Assembly (NCBI RefSeq): GCF_030817075.1
Contig: NZ_JAUSYU010000001.1
Location: forward strand, 2,108,001-2,172,000
Direction of reading: 5' to 3'
Length of the DNA stretch: 64,000 bases
From: Arthrobacter sp. V1I9
GTDB taxonomy: Bacteria; Actinomycetota; Actinomycetes; Actinomycetales; Micrococcaceae
Part shown: one piece after another, positions 51,386-61,838 of the stretch
Layout of the letters: every line of letters starts with the position of its first letter
Position numbering within the stretch: position 1 is the first letter of the stretch
Position numbers and translations under genes: made by a program
Notes under the pieces: model-generated
What the model was told of the DNA's origin: nothing
Database searches by the model: none
Seen by the model: the letters and a program-made list of their open reading frames with translations, nothing else

Positions 51386-51946
51386 CTAAAGGCTGAAGGT
51401 GTTGGCAGGCTTGGCGGAGTGCTTGAGCTTGAAGTTCTGCGGATCGCTGTGGGGCGCTGCGCCGATACTGAGCTTGGTGAAGTCCAGGTCTTCGCCGCGG
51501 CTGCAGACCTTGATGGCGTTGACGGCCTTGTTGACGTCGGGGCAGAGGCAGAAGATGTTGAGCTTGTAGTCCGTGAACTCGGACCGTTCCACCGTTCCGA
51601 GTCCGCGCCAGGCGAGGTGGCTGATGAGGGCGTCCGTGGCCTTCTCTTCGAGGTAGCGGTCCCTGTCGGTGCCTTCCCTGGTTTTGAGCGCGAACTGGGC
51701 CACGACCCAAAATTGTTCCTCATCCGGGATCTCCGCGTAGCCGTCCTCAGCACATTGTGAAGCAAACGCGTCCAGGAGGCCCTCGGCCGCCTCGGCGTCC
51801 GGGACGTCGGTCTCCTCGGTTTTGCTCTGGTGCCCCACCGCTCCGTAATTCATGACGAACTGCTGGTAGTCCTCATCGAACCAGGCCTCCCGGAAGTGGA
51901 GGGTGCCCTCTTCGTCGCGTTTGTAGACCCTGACAATTCCGCTCAT
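51386..51946 (-). CDS. Conserved hypothetical protein
   Basis: A 186-aa protein beginning [30 protein letters not shown] in three parts of the first 30 residues. It is acidic with mixed alpha/beta character, and the C-terminal half reads LNIFCLCPDVNKAVNAI. No known motif. It overlaps the DUF402 gene (ATGA), so the two are linked in translation. Function unknown. Confidence 0.7.
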   Translation of the reverse strand: MSGIVRVYKRDEEGTLHFREAWFDEDYQQFVMNYGAVGHQSKTEETDVPDAEAAEGLLDAFASQCAEDGYAEIPDEEQFWVVAQFALKTREGTDRDRYLEEKATDALISHLAWRGLGTVERSEFTDYKLNIFCLCPDVNKAVNAIKVCSRGEDLDFTKLSIGAAPHSDPQNFKLKHSAKPANTFSL

Positions 51947-52560
51947 GACCGTCCCTTTGTAAACCATTCGACGTCGGTGCCGTCGAAGGGTGCCTGCTGC
52001 GCCTTGACGGCCTGGTAAAGCTGGTCCGCGCAGGCCTCAAGTGTTTCCACCAGGGCTGGCGGGTAGTCCATGGCCACGCGGTGTTCCGCGAACTCGTCCT
52101 CGTCGTCGATGAACACGCCGCGGTCTGCTGTTCTGACCACGTCCAGGTCCATGTCGATGACGTGGAATTCCGTCACTGCCGGCCGGATGGGCTGCCATTC
52201 GTGCGCCACGGCCAGGTCGATGTAGAGCTGTACACCGCCCGGGTGCGCGTCGTCATAAAACGTGGCTACCCAGTCGCCCTCGCGCGGAACCAGGAGGACG
52301 GCGTCAGACTTGGTGTAGAAGGCAGCGCCGGGCCGTGAGCAGAACTCGTTGGTTCCTTGGAAGATCCACCAGCCGTGGCGGTCTTCACCCAGGTACCGCC
52401 CGGGGACCACCCAGTGCGCCTTGCCGTTCCACTTGCGGTTCCGGGCGACGACCAGCTGGCCGGGCTCCAGGTGCCGTGGTTCGCGGCTTGCCCCGGGCTG
52501 GTCTTCAGCGTCCGGCTCCCCCACCGCGCCGGGATACTTCAGCAGATCCTCTCCCCTCAC
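51943..52560 (-). CDS. DUF402 (FomD-like) family protein
   Basis: A 205-aa protein. The DUF402 core is about residues 40-180: [47 protein letters not shown] and [12 protein letters not shown]. The acidic Asp/Glu row may bind metal; family members such as FomD hydrolyse nucleotide conjugates. Start at GTG 52560 overlaps the dxs stop (GTGA), with no good ribosome site, so coupling is likely. Confidence 0.82.
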   Translation of the reverse strand: MRGEDLLKYPGAVGEPDAEDQPGASREPRHLEPGQLVVARNRKWNGKAHWVVPGRYLGEDRHGWWIFQGTNEFCSRPGAAFYTKSDAVLLVPREGDWVATFYDDAHPGGVQLYIDLAVAHEWQPIRPAVTEFHVIDMDLDVVRTADRGVFIDDEDEFAEHRVAMDYPPALVETLEACADQLYQAVKAQQAPFDGTDVEWFTKGRS

Positions 52561-54530
52561 AGGATCGGAAGGCTGCCGGTGGTGGGATGCTGCTGGCCGG
52601 GCAGGGGGCGCGCGAACGGGACCTTTGTCCCGAGAACCTGGGCAACGACGTCGTGCGTTATCTGCTGGGCCGTGAGGCCAACGCGTTCCAGCACCTGCTT
52701 GCGTGTGCCGTGGTCCAGGAATTCGACCGGCAAGCCCACCTCGTTCAACGCGGTGTCCACTCCTGCGGCGCGCATTTCCTGGCGGATCCTGGAGCCCACG
52801 CCGCCGGCACGGACGCCGTCCTCGATGCAAATAACGAGGCGGTGGTGCGATGCCAGCGCGATGATGGAGCGCGGGACGGGCAGCACCCAGCGCGGGTCCA
52901 CCACGGTGGTGCTGATGCCCTGCGCGCCGAGGCGGTTGGAGACGTCGAGGGCGAGTTCGGACATGGCACCCACGGAGATGATCAGGACGTCGTTCTCGGT
53001 GGCACCGCTGGGCCGGCGGGACAGGACGTCCACGCCGTCGCTGAGGCGCTCGAGGGCTTCCACTTCGGCGCCGACGGATCCCTTGGAAAAGCGGACCACG
53101 GTGGGCGCGTCGCTGATGGCCACGGCTTCGCGGAGTTCCTCCCGCAGCCTGCTGGCATCACGGGGAGCGGCCAGGTGGAGGCCCGGGACGATCTGGACCA
53201 TTGACATGTCCCACATACCGTGGTGGCTGGCGCCGTCCGGTCCGGTGACGCCTGCCCGGTCCAGGACGATGGTGACACCGGCCTTGTGCAGGGCGACGTC
53301 CATCAGGAGCTGGTCGAAGGCCCGGTTCAGGAAGGTGGCGTAGACGGCAACCACAGGGTGCAGGCCGCCAAAGGCCATGCCGGCCGCGGAAGTCAGGGCG
53401 TGCTGTTCGGCGATTCCGACGTCGATGACCCGGTCCGGGTGCCGTGCCGCGAACTTGTGCAGGCCCACGGGAATAAGCATGGCGCCGGTGATGCCGACGA
53501 CGTCCTTGCGCTCGTCGGCGATGGCGGCAATCTCGTCCGCGAAAACGGAGGTCCAGGACTGGGCGCCGGCGGTGCCGGTAGGTTCACCGGTTTCGGGGTC
53601 GATGATGCCCACGGCGTGGAACTGGTCAGCTTCGTGTGCCCGCGCGGGAGCATAGCCATGGCCCTTTTCGGTCATGGCATGGACGATCACGGGGCCGGCG
53701 TAGTGCTTCGCTGTGGACAAGGCGTGCTCCATGGCCTGGAGGTTGTGTCCGTCCACCGGCCCGATGTACTTCATGCCGAGGTCCTCGAACATGCCCTGCG
53801 GCGCCCACCAGTCCTTGATGCCCTTCTTCATGGCATGCAGGCTCTTGTAGGTGAACTGCCCCACCGGGCCGCCGTCCTGCAGCTTCTTCTTCCACCAGTC
53901 CAGCGCCACCTCGTAGGCAGGAGCCGTGCGGAAGGAATCGATGGTGGGACGCAAGGAGGCGAGGTAGTCGGCAAAGCCGCCCACCGTGGGGGCGTAGGAC
54001 CGGCCATTGTCATTGACCACAATGACCACCCGGCGCCGCTTGTCCGCAGCGATGTTGTTGATGGCCTCCCAGGCCATGCCGCCCGTAAGGGCACCGTCCC
54101 CGACAACGGCGACGACGTGCCGGTCGCCTTTACCGGTCAGCTGCCGGGCGCGGGAGATACCGTCGGCCCAGGAGAGCGACGAGGAAGCGTGGGAGCTTTC
54201 CACGATGTCGTGCTCGGATTCGGCCCGGGACGGGTAGCCGGACATACCGCCCTCCTGGCGCAGGGTGCTGAAGTCCTGGCGGCCGGTCAGCAGTTTGTGG
54301 ACGTACGACTGGTGGCCGGTGTCAAAAACGATGCTGTCGCGGGGCGAATCGAAGATGCGGTGCACGGCAAGCGTCAGTTCCACCACGCCAAGGTTGGGTC
54401 CGAGGTGCCCGCCCGTCTGGGAGACGTTCGTGATCAGGAAGTCCCTGACCTCCGAAGCCAGCTGCTTCAGCTGTTCTTCGGACAACTCGTTCAGGTCCTG
54501 CGGATTCCGGATGGTGTCCAAGATTCCCAA
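52557..54530 (-). CDS. dxs: 1-deoxy-D-xylulose-5-phosphate synthase
   Basis: A 657-aa thiamine-diphosphate enzyme, first step of the non-mevalonate isoprenoid pathway (pyruvate plus glyceraldehyde 3-phosphate). Motifs: [31 protein letters not shown] (ThDP), [17 protein letters not shown]. The start is TTG 54530 ([13 protein letters not shown]) after AAGGAGGGG; longer frames to 54740 add no similarity. It heads the minus-strand run DUF402, hypothetical, AKR, nucleoside hydrolase, ECF. Confidence 0.95.
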   Translation of the reverse strand: MGILDTIRNPQDLNELSEEQLKQLASEVRDFLITNVSQTGGHLGPNLGVVELTLAVHRIFDSPRDSIVFDTGHQSYVHKLLTGRQDFSTLRQEGGMSGYPSRAESEHDIVESSHASSSLSWADGISRARQLTGKGDRHVVAVVGDGALTGGMAWEAINNIAADKRRRVVIVVNDNGRSYAPTVGGFADYLASLRPTIDSFRTAPAYEVALDWWKKKLQDGGPVGQFTYKSLHAMKKGIKDWWAPQGMFEDLGMKYIGPVDGHNLQAMEHALSTAKHYAGPVIVHAMTEKGHGYAPARAHEADQFHAVGIIDPETGEPTGTAGAQSWTSVFADEIAAIADERKDVVGITGAMLIPVGLHKFAARHPDRVIDVGIAEQHALTSAAGMAFGGLHPVVAVYATFLNRAFDQLLMDVALHKAGVTIVLDRAGVTGPDGASHHGMWDMSMVQIVPGLHLAAPRDASRLREELREAVAISDAPTVVRFSKGSVGAEVEALERLSDGVDVLSRRPSGATENDVLIISVGAMSELALDVSNRLGAQGISTTVVDPRWVLPVPRSIIALASHHRLVICIEDGVRAGGVGSRIRQEMRAAGVDTALNEVGLPVEFLDHGTRKQVLERVGLTAQQITHDVVAQVLGTKVPFARPLPGQQHPTTGSLPIL

Positions 54531-54606
54531 CGACCCCTCCTTCGGGTGGTAGACGTGCCGTTTAACTCTAACGCCTTGGTCCGCAGGACCAGACTCACCA
54601 GCAAAG

Positions 54607-54645
54607 CCGAAGCCCCGGCTGGTCGGTGACCGGCCGGGGCTTCGG
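54607..54645 (-). terminator. Terminator of acnA
   Basis: CCGAAGCCCCGGC (54607-54619) pairs with GCCGGGGCTTCGG (54633-54645), 28 nt after the acnA stop. T-run is weak. Confidence 0.65.
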
Positions 54646-54672
54646 TAGGTGGCCCGTGCTGGGCAGAAACCG

Positions 54673-57498
54673 CTAGTTCGCGGAAATCTGGCGCAGTACG
54701 TACTGCAGGATGCCGCCGTTGCGGTAGTAGTCCGCTTCACCCGGGGTATCGATGCGCAGGACGGCGTCGAACGTCACCGAGCTGCCGTCCTCGGCAGTTG
54801 CGGTGACCTTGAGGATCTTCGGCGTGGTGCCCTCGTTCAGGGCGGTGACGCCCTCAACCGAGAACGTTTCCGTGCCGGACAGGCCCAGGGTCGAAGCGGA
54901 TTCGCCGGCCGGGAACTGCAGCGGCAGGACGCCCATGCCGATGAGGTTGGAGCGGTGGATTCGCTCGTAGCTCTCGGCGATGACAGCCTTGACACCCAGC
55001 AGCGCGGTACCCTTGGCAGCCCAGTCACGGGAGGATCCGGAACCGTATTCCTTGCCCGCCAGGACAACCAGCGGAGTGCCGGCGGCCTGGTAGTTCTGCG
55101 CAGCGTCGTAGACGTAGGCCTGCGGGCCGCCTTCCTGGGTGAAGTCGCGGGTGAAGCCACCTTCGACACCGTCCAGGATCTGGTTCTTGATGCGGATGTT
55201 CGCGAACGTTCCGCGGATCATCACCTCGTGGTTGCCGCGGCGGGAGCCGTAGGAGTTGAAGTCCTTGCGCTCCACGCCGTTGGCCAGCAGGTACTGGCCG
55301 GCAGGGGTGTCGGACTTGAAGGAACCGGCCGGGGAGATGTGGTCGGTGGTGACCGAATCACCCAGCTTCAGGAGCACGCGGGCGCCCGTGATGTCCTGGA
55401 CCGGCTCCGGCTGTGCCTGCATGCCCTCGAAGTACGGGGGCTTCCGGACGTACGTGGAGCTCGGATCCCAGGCGAAGGTGTCACCGGCGGGAGTGTCTAG
55501 CGCCTTCCAGCGGTCGTCACCCTCGAAGACGCCTTCGTAGCCCTTGGCGAACATGTCCTTGTCGATCGAGGAATCGATGACCTGCTGGACCTCAACCGGG
55601 TTGGGCCAGATGTCCTTCAGGAAGACGTCGTTGCCGGCCTGGTCCTGGCCCAGGGCGTCGGTTTCGAAGTCGAAGTCCATGGAACCGGCCAGGGCGTAGG
55701 CGATGACCAGCGGCGGGGAGGCCAGGTAGTTCATCTTGACGTCCGGGTTGATGCGGCCTTCGAAGTTGCGGTTGCCCGAGAGGACGGCCGCGACGGCGAG
55801 GTCGTTGGCCTGGATGGCTTCCGAGACTTCGGTTTCCAGCGGGCCCGAGTTACCGATGCAGGTGGCGCAGCCGTAGCCCACGATGTAGAAGCCGAGCTTC
55901 TCCAGGTACGGGGTCAGGCCGGACTTCTCGTAGTAGTCGGTGACAACCTTCGAGCCTGGTGCAACGGAAGTCTTGACCCACGGCTTGGACGTGAGGCCCT
56001 TGTCCACGGCGTTGCGGGCCAGGACCGCGGCGGCCAGCATGACCGACGGGTTGGACGTGTTGGTGCAGGACGTGATGGAAGCGATGGTGACCGCACCGTG
56101 GTCCAGCTCGAACTCGCGCCCGTCAGCCATCTTGACCGGAACGGGCTGCGAGATGCGTCCCGCTCCCCCGTGGGCTGCCGCGTACTTCTCCGGCTCGCGG
56201 TCCGTGTCGGAGATGTTGGTGGCTCCGGCGGTAAACGAGGGCGAGTCGGAGGCCGGGAAGGTCTCTTCGAGTGATTCGTCCAGGGTGCCGGCGTCTGCGT
56301 CGTGTGCGACGTAGTTCTTCAGGTCGTGCCGGAACTCGTCCTTAGCTTCGGTCAGTTCGATCCGGTCCTGCGGGCGCTTGGGGCCGGCGATGGACGGAAC
56401 TACCGTGGACAGGTCCAGTTCCAGGTACTCGGAGAACTTGATCTCACGGGAAGGATCGTGCCAGAGGCCCTGTTCCTTTGCGTAGGCCTCCACGAGGGCC
56501 ACGTTCTGGTCCGCACGGCCGGTGAGGCGGAGGTAGTCCAAGGTGACGTCGTCGATCGGGAACATGGCAGCCGTGGAACCGAATTCCGGGCTCATGTTGC
56601 CGATGGTGGCGCGGTTCGCGAGCGGCACAGCGGCCACGCCTTCGCCGTAGAACTCCACGAACTTGCCCACAACGCCGTGCTTGCGGAGCTGCTCGGTGAT
56701 GGTGAGCACCACGTCGGTTGCGGTGGCGCCGGCGGGGATGGATCCGGTCAGCTTGAAGCCCACAACACGCGGGATCAGCATCGAGACGGGCTGTCCCAGC
56801 ATGGCGGCCTCGGCTTCGATGCCGCCGACGCCCCAGCCGAGCACACCCATGCCGTTGACCATGGTGGTGTGCGAGTCGGTGCCCACGCAGGTGTCCGGGT
56901 AGGCACGCAGGACGCCGTCGACTTCACGGGTCATCACGGTGCGGGCCAGGTATTCGATGTTGACCTGGTGCACGATGCCGGTTCCCGGGGGAACCACCTT
57001 GAAGTCGTCGAATGCCGTCTGGCCCCAGCGCAGGAACTGGTAACGCTCCCCGTTGCGCTGGTATTCGATCTCCATGTTGCGCTCCAGTGCGCCGGAGTTG
57101 CCGAAGGCGTCGATCTGGACCGAGTGGTCGATAACCATCTCGGCAGGTGCCAGGGGGTTGACCCGCTTGGGGTCGCCGCCCAGTTCCTTGACCGCTTCAC
57201 GCATCGTCGCCAGGTCAACCACGCAGGGAACGCCGGTGAAGTCCTGCATGATCACGCGTGCCGGTGTGAACTGGATTTCTGTATTGGGCTGGGCGTTGGG
57301 ATCCCAGCCAGCCAAGGCGCGGACGTGATCGGCAGTGATGTTCGCGCCGTCCTCGGTCCTCAACAGGTTTTCAAGCAATACCTTGAGGCTGAACGGAAGG
57401 TTTTCTGCACCTTCAACGGAGTTCAACCGGAAAATTTCATAATCGGTTCCGGCTACATTAAGTTTGCCTTTTGAACCGAAGCTGTCCACAGTGCTCAT
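54673..57498 (-). CDS. acnA: Aconitate hydratase
   Basis: A 941-aa enzyme interconverting citrate and isocitrate in the TCA cycle. Fe-S ligands: Cys in [10 protein letters not shown] and the pair in [12 protein letters not shown]. The active-site region [14 protein letters not shown] and [12 protein letters not shown] are present, with [17 protein letters not shown] near the C-terminus. Monomeric AcnA/IRP type. Its leader carries an imperfect inverted repeat (57551-57572) that may be a regulator site. Confidence 0.96.
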   Translation of the reverse strand: MSTVDSFGSKGKLNVAGTDYEIFRLNSVEGAENLPFSLKVLLENLLRTEDGANITADHVRALAGWDPNAQPNTEIQFTPARVIMQDFTGVPCVVDLATMREAVKELGGDPKRVNPLAPAEMVIDHSVQIDAFGNSGALERNMEIEYQRNGERYQFLRWGQTAFDDFKVVPPGTGIVHQVNIEYLARTVMTREVDGVLRAYPDTCVGTDSHTTMVNGMGVLGWGVGGIEAEAAMLGQPVSMLIPRVVGFKLTGSIPAGATATDVVLTITEQLRKHGVVGKFVEFYGEGVAAVPLANRATIGNMSPEFGSTAAMFPIDDVTLDYLRLTGRADQNVALVEAYAKEQGLWHDPSREIKFSEYLELDLSTVVPSIAGPKRPQDRIELTEAKDEFRHDLKNYVAHDADAGTLDESLEETFPASDSPSFTAGATNISDTDREPEKYAAAHGGAGRISQPVPVKMADGREFELDHGAVTIASITSCTNTSNPSVMLAAAVLARNAVDKGLTSKPWVKTSVAPGSKVVTDYYEKSGLTPYLEKLGFYIVGYGCATCIGNSGPLETEVSEAIQANDLAVAAVLSGNRNFEGRINPDVKMNYLASPPLVIAYALAGSMDFDFETDALGQDQAGNDVFLKDIWPNPVEVQQVIDSSIDKDMFAKGYEGVFEGDDRWKALDTPAGDTFAWDPSSTYVRKPPYFEGMQAQPEPVQDITGARVLLKLGDSVTTDHISPAGSFKSDTPAGQYLLANGVERKDFNSYGSRRGNHEVMIRGTFANIRIKNQILDGVEGGFTRDFTQEGGPQAYVYDAAQNYQAAGTPLVVLAGKEYGSGSSRDWAAKGTALLGVKAVIAESYERIHRSNLIGMGVLPLQFPAGESASTLGLSGTETFSVEGVTALNEGTTPKILKVTATAEDGSSVTFDAVLRIDTPGEADYYRNGGILQYVLRQISAN

Positions 57499-57550
57499 CG
57501 CAGGACTCCTCTCGCAACAGTTTCATCTTTGTCGCGCGGTTGACCGCCTG

Positions 57551-57572
57551 CTAGTTAGGAGGCCCTAATTAG
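57551..57572. promoter_or_regulatory. Imperfect inverted repeat upstream of acnA
   Basis: CTAGTTAGG (57551-57559) and CCTAATTAG (57564-57572), one mismatch between the arms, 53 nt before the start. A candidate operator; in corynebacteria acn is controlled by AcnR and RipA, but the similarity of this site to theirs is not established. Confidence 0.4.
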
Positions 57573-57663
57573 CACAGGGCCCGAAAATTGCACACGGCCG
57601 GCCGTGATTACGGAGCGCGACGTGGGACTACTACCGCCATAGTAGTCGATACCTGTTTCGGCA

Positions 57664-59070
57664 TCAGGGACGTGGAGTCAGCAGCGCCGCCGTCTCCATG
57701 TGATGGGTGTGGGGGTAGAGGTCGAAGGCCCGGAGGCGCGCGAGCTCCCAGCCGGCCTGGCGGAAGTACCCCACGTCACGGGCGAACGACGCAGGATCGC
57801 ACGATACGTAGGCGATGGCGCGCGGTCCCGCCGCAACAAGCTGGTTCACCACTGCCTTCCCGGCCCCGGCGCGCGGCGGATCAAGGATCAGGGCGTCGAA
57901 GTCCCGCGGTTTCTGGCGAAGGACGCGCTCAACGCGGCCCTGGACGATCTCCACCTGGGGCGCTGCGTGGAGGTTCTTGCGTGCGTCCCGGCTGGTTCCG
58001 GGAGCGCCTTCCACCGAAAGGACGGACCCCGTCTCCCCCACCGCGTCGGCCAGGACGGCGGTGAACAGCCCGGCTCCCGCGTACAGGTCAGCCACAACTG
58101 CGCCGGGGTGGAGGAAGCCGCCGCCCTGCAGGAATTCTGTGACGGCCCCCACAAGAGCCCCGGGCGCGTCGCGGTGGATCTGCCAGAACCCGGCACCGGT
58201 GACCCGGTACTCGTGCCCGGCGGCAGACTCCTGCACCCACAGCCTGCCCCGCAACTGTTGCACTTCCTCGGTGGTGGGGTCGAAGGCTGCAACGGAAACG
58301 TCAGCGGGAAGGTTCGCCGCGATGGCGCCAAGGCGCTTGGGCTTGGTCCCCTCCGCGGGAGCCAGCAGCACCAATGGCCGTGAACCGTTGGCCGGAGCAG
58401 CCACTTCAACGCGGCCTACACCCTGCAGGTCGATGTCCCAGAGGCGCAGGCTGTTGATGGCGTCGATGGCCAGCGGCATCTCATGGATGGGAATGATCTG
58501 TCCTGAGCGGTGCGCATGCATGCCGAGCTTGCCGGCGGGGGTGACCGAAAAACTGGCGCGCGTCCGCCAGCGGAGGCCGTCACCGCCGTCGTCCGTTACC
58601 GCGGCGCCTGCGTCGGGCGAGGGGCTGCCGCCTGCCGCTTCCACGGTGCCGGTCCAGCCGGCCGGGAGCTCCCCGACGCCGGCGAGCCGGTTGAGTTGCT
58701 CCATAAGCACATCCGCCTTGAGGCTGCGCTGGCGGGCAAGTGTAATGTGGCCGAACTCGGCGCCGCCTACGGGCGGGTGTCCGTGGCGCCAGGCGCGGAG
58801 CGAATCCGCGGGGTGCCAGAAGTGGTCCACCCGGTCCGGTGATGCCTCGATCACTTCGACCACGTCGGCACGCCAGAACTTGGCCTTGTCGTCAGCATCC
58901 GTCAGCCGCACCCGCACTTTCTCACCCGGGATGGCGTGCCGGACAAAGATGACGCGTCCTTCGTGCCGCGCGACGCAGTGGCCGCCGTGGGCGACGGGTC
59001 CGACGTCGAGCACTACTTCTGTGCCGGCTTCTCCGGTCAGTGCCGGCTGGGTCTGTGTCTTCGCGTTCAT
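57664..59070 (-). CDS. TRAM-domain RNA methyltransferase (TrmA/RlmD-type)
   Basis: A 468-aa enzyme making 5-methyluridine in RNA. An N-terminal TRAM domain (about 15-75), then the SAM region VVADLYAGAGLFTAVLAD, DALILDPPRAGAG and the catalytic Cys in AYVSCDPASFARD. The Fe-S cluster motif of RlmD (four Cys) is absent: the corresponding region has no cysteine. Which RNA base is modified is unknown. Start ATG 59070 overlaps the permease stop (ATGA). Orthologous context Rv2689c-Rv2690c. Confidence 0.9.
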   Translation of the reverse strand: MNAKTQTQPALTGEAGTEVVLDVGPVAHGGHCVARHEGRVIFVRHAIPGEKVRVRLTDADDKAKFWRADVVEVIEASPDRVDHFWHPADSLRAWRHGHPPVGGAEFGHITLARQRSLKADVLMEQLNRLAGVGELPAGWTGTVEAAGGSPSPDAGAAVTDDGGDGLRWRTRASFSVTPAGKLGMHAHRSGQIIPIHEMPLAIDAINSLRLWDIDLQGVGRVEVAAPANGSRPLVLLAPAEGTKPKRLGAIAANLPADVSVAAFDPTTEEVQQLRGRLWVQESAAGHEYRVTGAGFWQIHRDAPGALVGAVTEFLQGGGFLHPGAVVADLYAGAGLFTAVLADAVGETGSVLSVEGAPGTSRDARKNLHAAPQVEIVQGRVERVLRQKPRDFDALILDPPRAGAGKAVVNQLVAAGPRAIAYVSCDPASFARDVGYFRQAGWELARLRAFDLYPHTHHMETAALLTPRP

Positions 59071-61043
59071 TGGATGTCCTGCAGGTTCTTTGCTTCTTCG
59101 GATGATTTGAGCTGCCACGGAACACTGGCCACCATGACGCCAGGCTCGAAGTGGAGCCGGGTCTTGATGCGCAGCGCGGTCTGGTTGTGGACCAGTTGCT
59201 CCCACCACTTGCCCACGACGTATTCGGGAATGTAGACGACGATCAGGTCCCGCGGCGAGTCGCGGCGCATCTGTTTGACGTACTCCATGATGGGGGTGAC
59301 GGTCTCACGGTAGGGGCTGGCGAGCACCGTCAGCGGCACGGGAATGTCCAGCTTTTCCCAATCGGCTACCGTGCCGGCGGTTTCTTCGGCGTCGATGTCC
59401 ACCGTGACCGCATCCAGCCTCGATGGCCGGGAGGCCCTGGCGTAGGCAAGAGCCCGAAGGACGGGCTTGCGCACATGGGACACCAGCAGCACGGCGTGCA
59501 CCCGGGTGGGCAGGGCCCGCGGGGAGGAGTCCTCATCCACTGCAAGTTCCCTGGCCACGTTGTCGTAGTGAGCCCTGATGCTCCACATGATCAGGAAGAG
59601 GACGAACATGGCGAGCAGGGCAATCCATGCGCCCTGCTCGAACTTGGTGACCAGCACAATAACGAGTACCAGGGCGGTCATGCCGAAGCCGATGCTGTTG
59701 ATGGCACGCGACTTGGCCATCCGGCGTCGGACGCCTTTGTCCCTGGCCAGCTTCAGCTGCCGGCCCCAGTGCCGGATCATCCCCAGCTGGCTGGCCGTGA
59801 AGGAGATAAAGACGCCCACGATGTAGAGCTGGATGAGCTTGGTGACGTCGGCATTAAAGGCGAGGATGAGCACCAGCGCTCCTGCGGCGAGGGCAAGGAC
59901 ACCGTTGCTGAAGGCCAGCCTGTCGCCCCTGGTGCGCAGCTGGCGCGGCAGGTAGCCGTCCTGGGCGAGGATGGAGCCAAGGACGGGAAAGCCGTTGAAG
60001 GCGGTGTTGGCGGCGAACACCAGGATGATGCCGGTGGCGGCCACCACAATGTAGAACAGTATGGATCCCGGACCAAAAATAGTCTGGGCAATCTGACTGA
60101 TGGCGGGGGTCTGGATGTAGCCCTCCGGAAGCGGGCTGCCGTTCAGCAGGAACTCCGTGGCGGGGTCCAGGACGATATGGACCTTGGTGGCGTTGGCCAG
60201 GTACATGATCCCAGCAAGCATGGATGCACCGATCACGCCCAGGAGCAGCAGCGTGGTTGCCGCGTTTTTGCTTTTCGGCGGCCTGAAGTTGGGGACGCCG
60301 TTGCTGATGGCTTCAACGCCGGTGAGTGCCGCGGCGCCGGAGGAGAAGGCGCGCAGCAGGAGGAAGGCGCCGGCGAGCCCCACCAGCCCTTCGTCGAAGC
60401 CAGGGGCCGGCACGATGGTGAAAGCTGCGGAGGGCGCTTCGCCCAACTGGCCGGTGGCCGCCTGGAAGATGCCCACTGCCGTCATGCCCAGGATCGAGGC
60501 CATAAAGATGTAGGTGGGGACGGCGAACACGCTGCCGGCCTCTTTAACGCCGCGCAGGTTCACCAGCGCCAGGACCACCACGCCGATAGTGGCAATCATG
60601 GCCTGCTGGCCGTGGAGTGCCGGGATGGCGGTGGTGACATAGGCGGCGGCCGAGGACATCGACACCGCAACAGTCAGGACATAGTCCACCAGGAGGGCCG
60701 ATGCCACGGTGAGGCCGGCGTACTTCCCCAGGTTCTCGCCGGCAATCTCATAGTCCCCGCCGCCGGAGGGGTAGGCGTGGACGTTCTGCCGGTAGGAGGC
60801 TACAACCGTGAGCAGGACCACCATGACGGCCAGGCCCACCCAGGGTGAAAACGCCACCGCACTGACGCCGGCCAAAGCGAGGGTGAGCAGGATCTCATCA
60901 GGGGCGTAGGCAATGGATGACAGGGCGTCGGAGGCGAACACCGGGAGTGCGATCCGCTTGGGAAGCAGCGTATGGGCCATCCGGTCGTTCCGGAACGGCC
61001 TGCCCACGAGCACGCGCTTCGCGGCGTTCAATATTGTCAGCAC
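59067..61043 (-). CDS. APC-superfamily permease, KimA-like
   Basis: A 658-aa permease with about 12 membrane segments (to about residue 480) and a cytosolic C-terminal domain of about 170 residues. FASDALSSIAYAPDE and YPSGGGDYEIAGENLG are typical of the KimA/YdaO potassium-importer group. In Bacillus KimA is controlled by c-di-AMP. Facing it are two TrkA proteins, which supports a potassium role, but the substrate is inferred. GTG start at 61043; the leader is 120 nt to the divergent trkA gene. Confidence 0.85.
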   Translation of the reverse strand: MLTILNAAKRVLVGRPFRNDRMAHTLLPKRIALPVFASDALSSIAYAPDEILLTLALAGVSAVAFSPWVGLAVMVVLLTVVASYRQNVHAYPSGGGDYEIAGENLGKYAGLTVASALLVDYVLTVAVSMSSAAAYVTTAIPALHGQQAMIATIGVVVLALVNLRGVKEAGSVFAVPTYIFMASILGMTAVGIFQAATGQLGEAPSAAFTIVPAPGFDEGLVGLAGAFLLLRAFSSGAAALTGVEAISNGVPNFRPPKSKNAATTLLLLGVIGASMLAGIMYLANATKVHIVLDPATEFLLNGSPLPEGYIQTPAISQIAQTIFGPGSILFYIVVAATGIILVFAANTAFNGFPVLGSILAQDGYLPRQLRTRGDRLAFSNGVLALAAGALVLILAFNADVTKLIQLYIVGVFISFTASQLGMIRHWGRQLKLARDKGVRRRMAKSRAINSIGFGMTALVLVIVLVTKFEQGAWIALLAMFVLFLIMWSIRAHYDNVARELAVDEDSSPRALPTRVHAVLLVSHVRKPVLRALAYARASRPSRLDAVTVDIDAEETAGTVADWEKLDIPVPLTVLASPYRETVTPIMEYVKQMRRDSPRDLIVVYIPEYVVGKWWEQLVHNQTALRIKTRLHFEPGVMVASVPWQLKSSEEAKNLQDIQ

Positions 61044-61163
61044 CCCACAAAGCTAGTCTGATTCCCGGGCTGTGTCATGACAGCCCGTGGACAGCCGGAT
61101 GCGGGACGCTGACGGTAGAGTTCTAGCGGCAGGACCGTGGGGAAATATACAGAGGAGATACTG

Positions 61164-61838
61164 GTGGCGCATTTCGTGATCATGGGATGTGGCCGGGTGG
61201 GGGCGACGCTGGCGCACACGCTCGAGGACGCCGGGCACTCCGTAGCCATCATCGACCAGGACGACCGCGCTTTCCGGAGGCTCCGCCAGGGTTTCACTGG
61301 GCGCAAGGTCACCGGAGTCGGCTTTGACCGCGACACCCTGAAGCAGGCCGGGGTTGCCGACGCGTATGCCTTCGCCGCAGTGTCCAGCGGTGACAATTCC
61401 AACATCCTGGCCACCCGCGTGGCCAGGGAGACCTTCCATGTGCCCCATGTGGTGGCCCGGATCTACGATCCCGGCCGTGCCGAGATCTACCAGCGCCTTG
61501 GTATCCCCACGGTGGCGGCGGTCCGCTGGAGCGCTGACCAGGTGCTGCGCCGTATCCTTCCGGAACAGCACCTGGCCGGCGATTTCCGGGAGCCGTCCGG
61601 GCGCCTGGTGCTCGCCGAGCTGGATCTCGACGCCGGCTGGATCGGCCATCGGATCAGCAGCATCGAAAAGGCGGCGAACGTCCGCATTGCCTACCTCACC
61701 CGGTTCGGTGAAGGATTACTGCCCGACGCCGGAACCGCTTACCAGGACGGCGACACCGTGCACGCCATGCTGCAGGTTGACCGCAGCGCCCAGGTGGCCC
61801 AGATCCTGGCCAAAGCCCCCACCAAGGAGTTGCAGTGA
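61164..61838 (+). CDS. ceoB: TrkA-family potassium uptake regulator, first of pair
   Basis: A 224-aa protein with an RCK_N Rossmann domain (FVIMGCGRVGATLAHTL, IDQDD, ATRVARE) and an RCK_C domain (about 145-220). It gates potassium transporters according to NAD(H) or other ligands. Start at GTG 61164 with AGAGGAG at 61151-61157; the upstream frame to 61137 is not needed. It overlaps the next gene by 4 nt. Matches CeoB of mycobacteria (Rv2691). Confidence 0.9.
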   Translation: MAHFVIMGCGRVGATLAHTLEDAGHSVAIIDQDDRAFRRLRQGFTGRKVTGVGFDRDTLKQAGVADAYAFAAVSSGDNSNILATRVARETFHVPHVVARIYDPGRAEIYQRLGIPTVAAVRWSADQVLRRILPEQHLAGDFREPSGRLVLAELDLDAGWIGHRISSIEKAANVRIAYLTRFGEGLLPDAGTAYQDGDTVHAMLQVDRSAQVAQILAKAPTKELQ

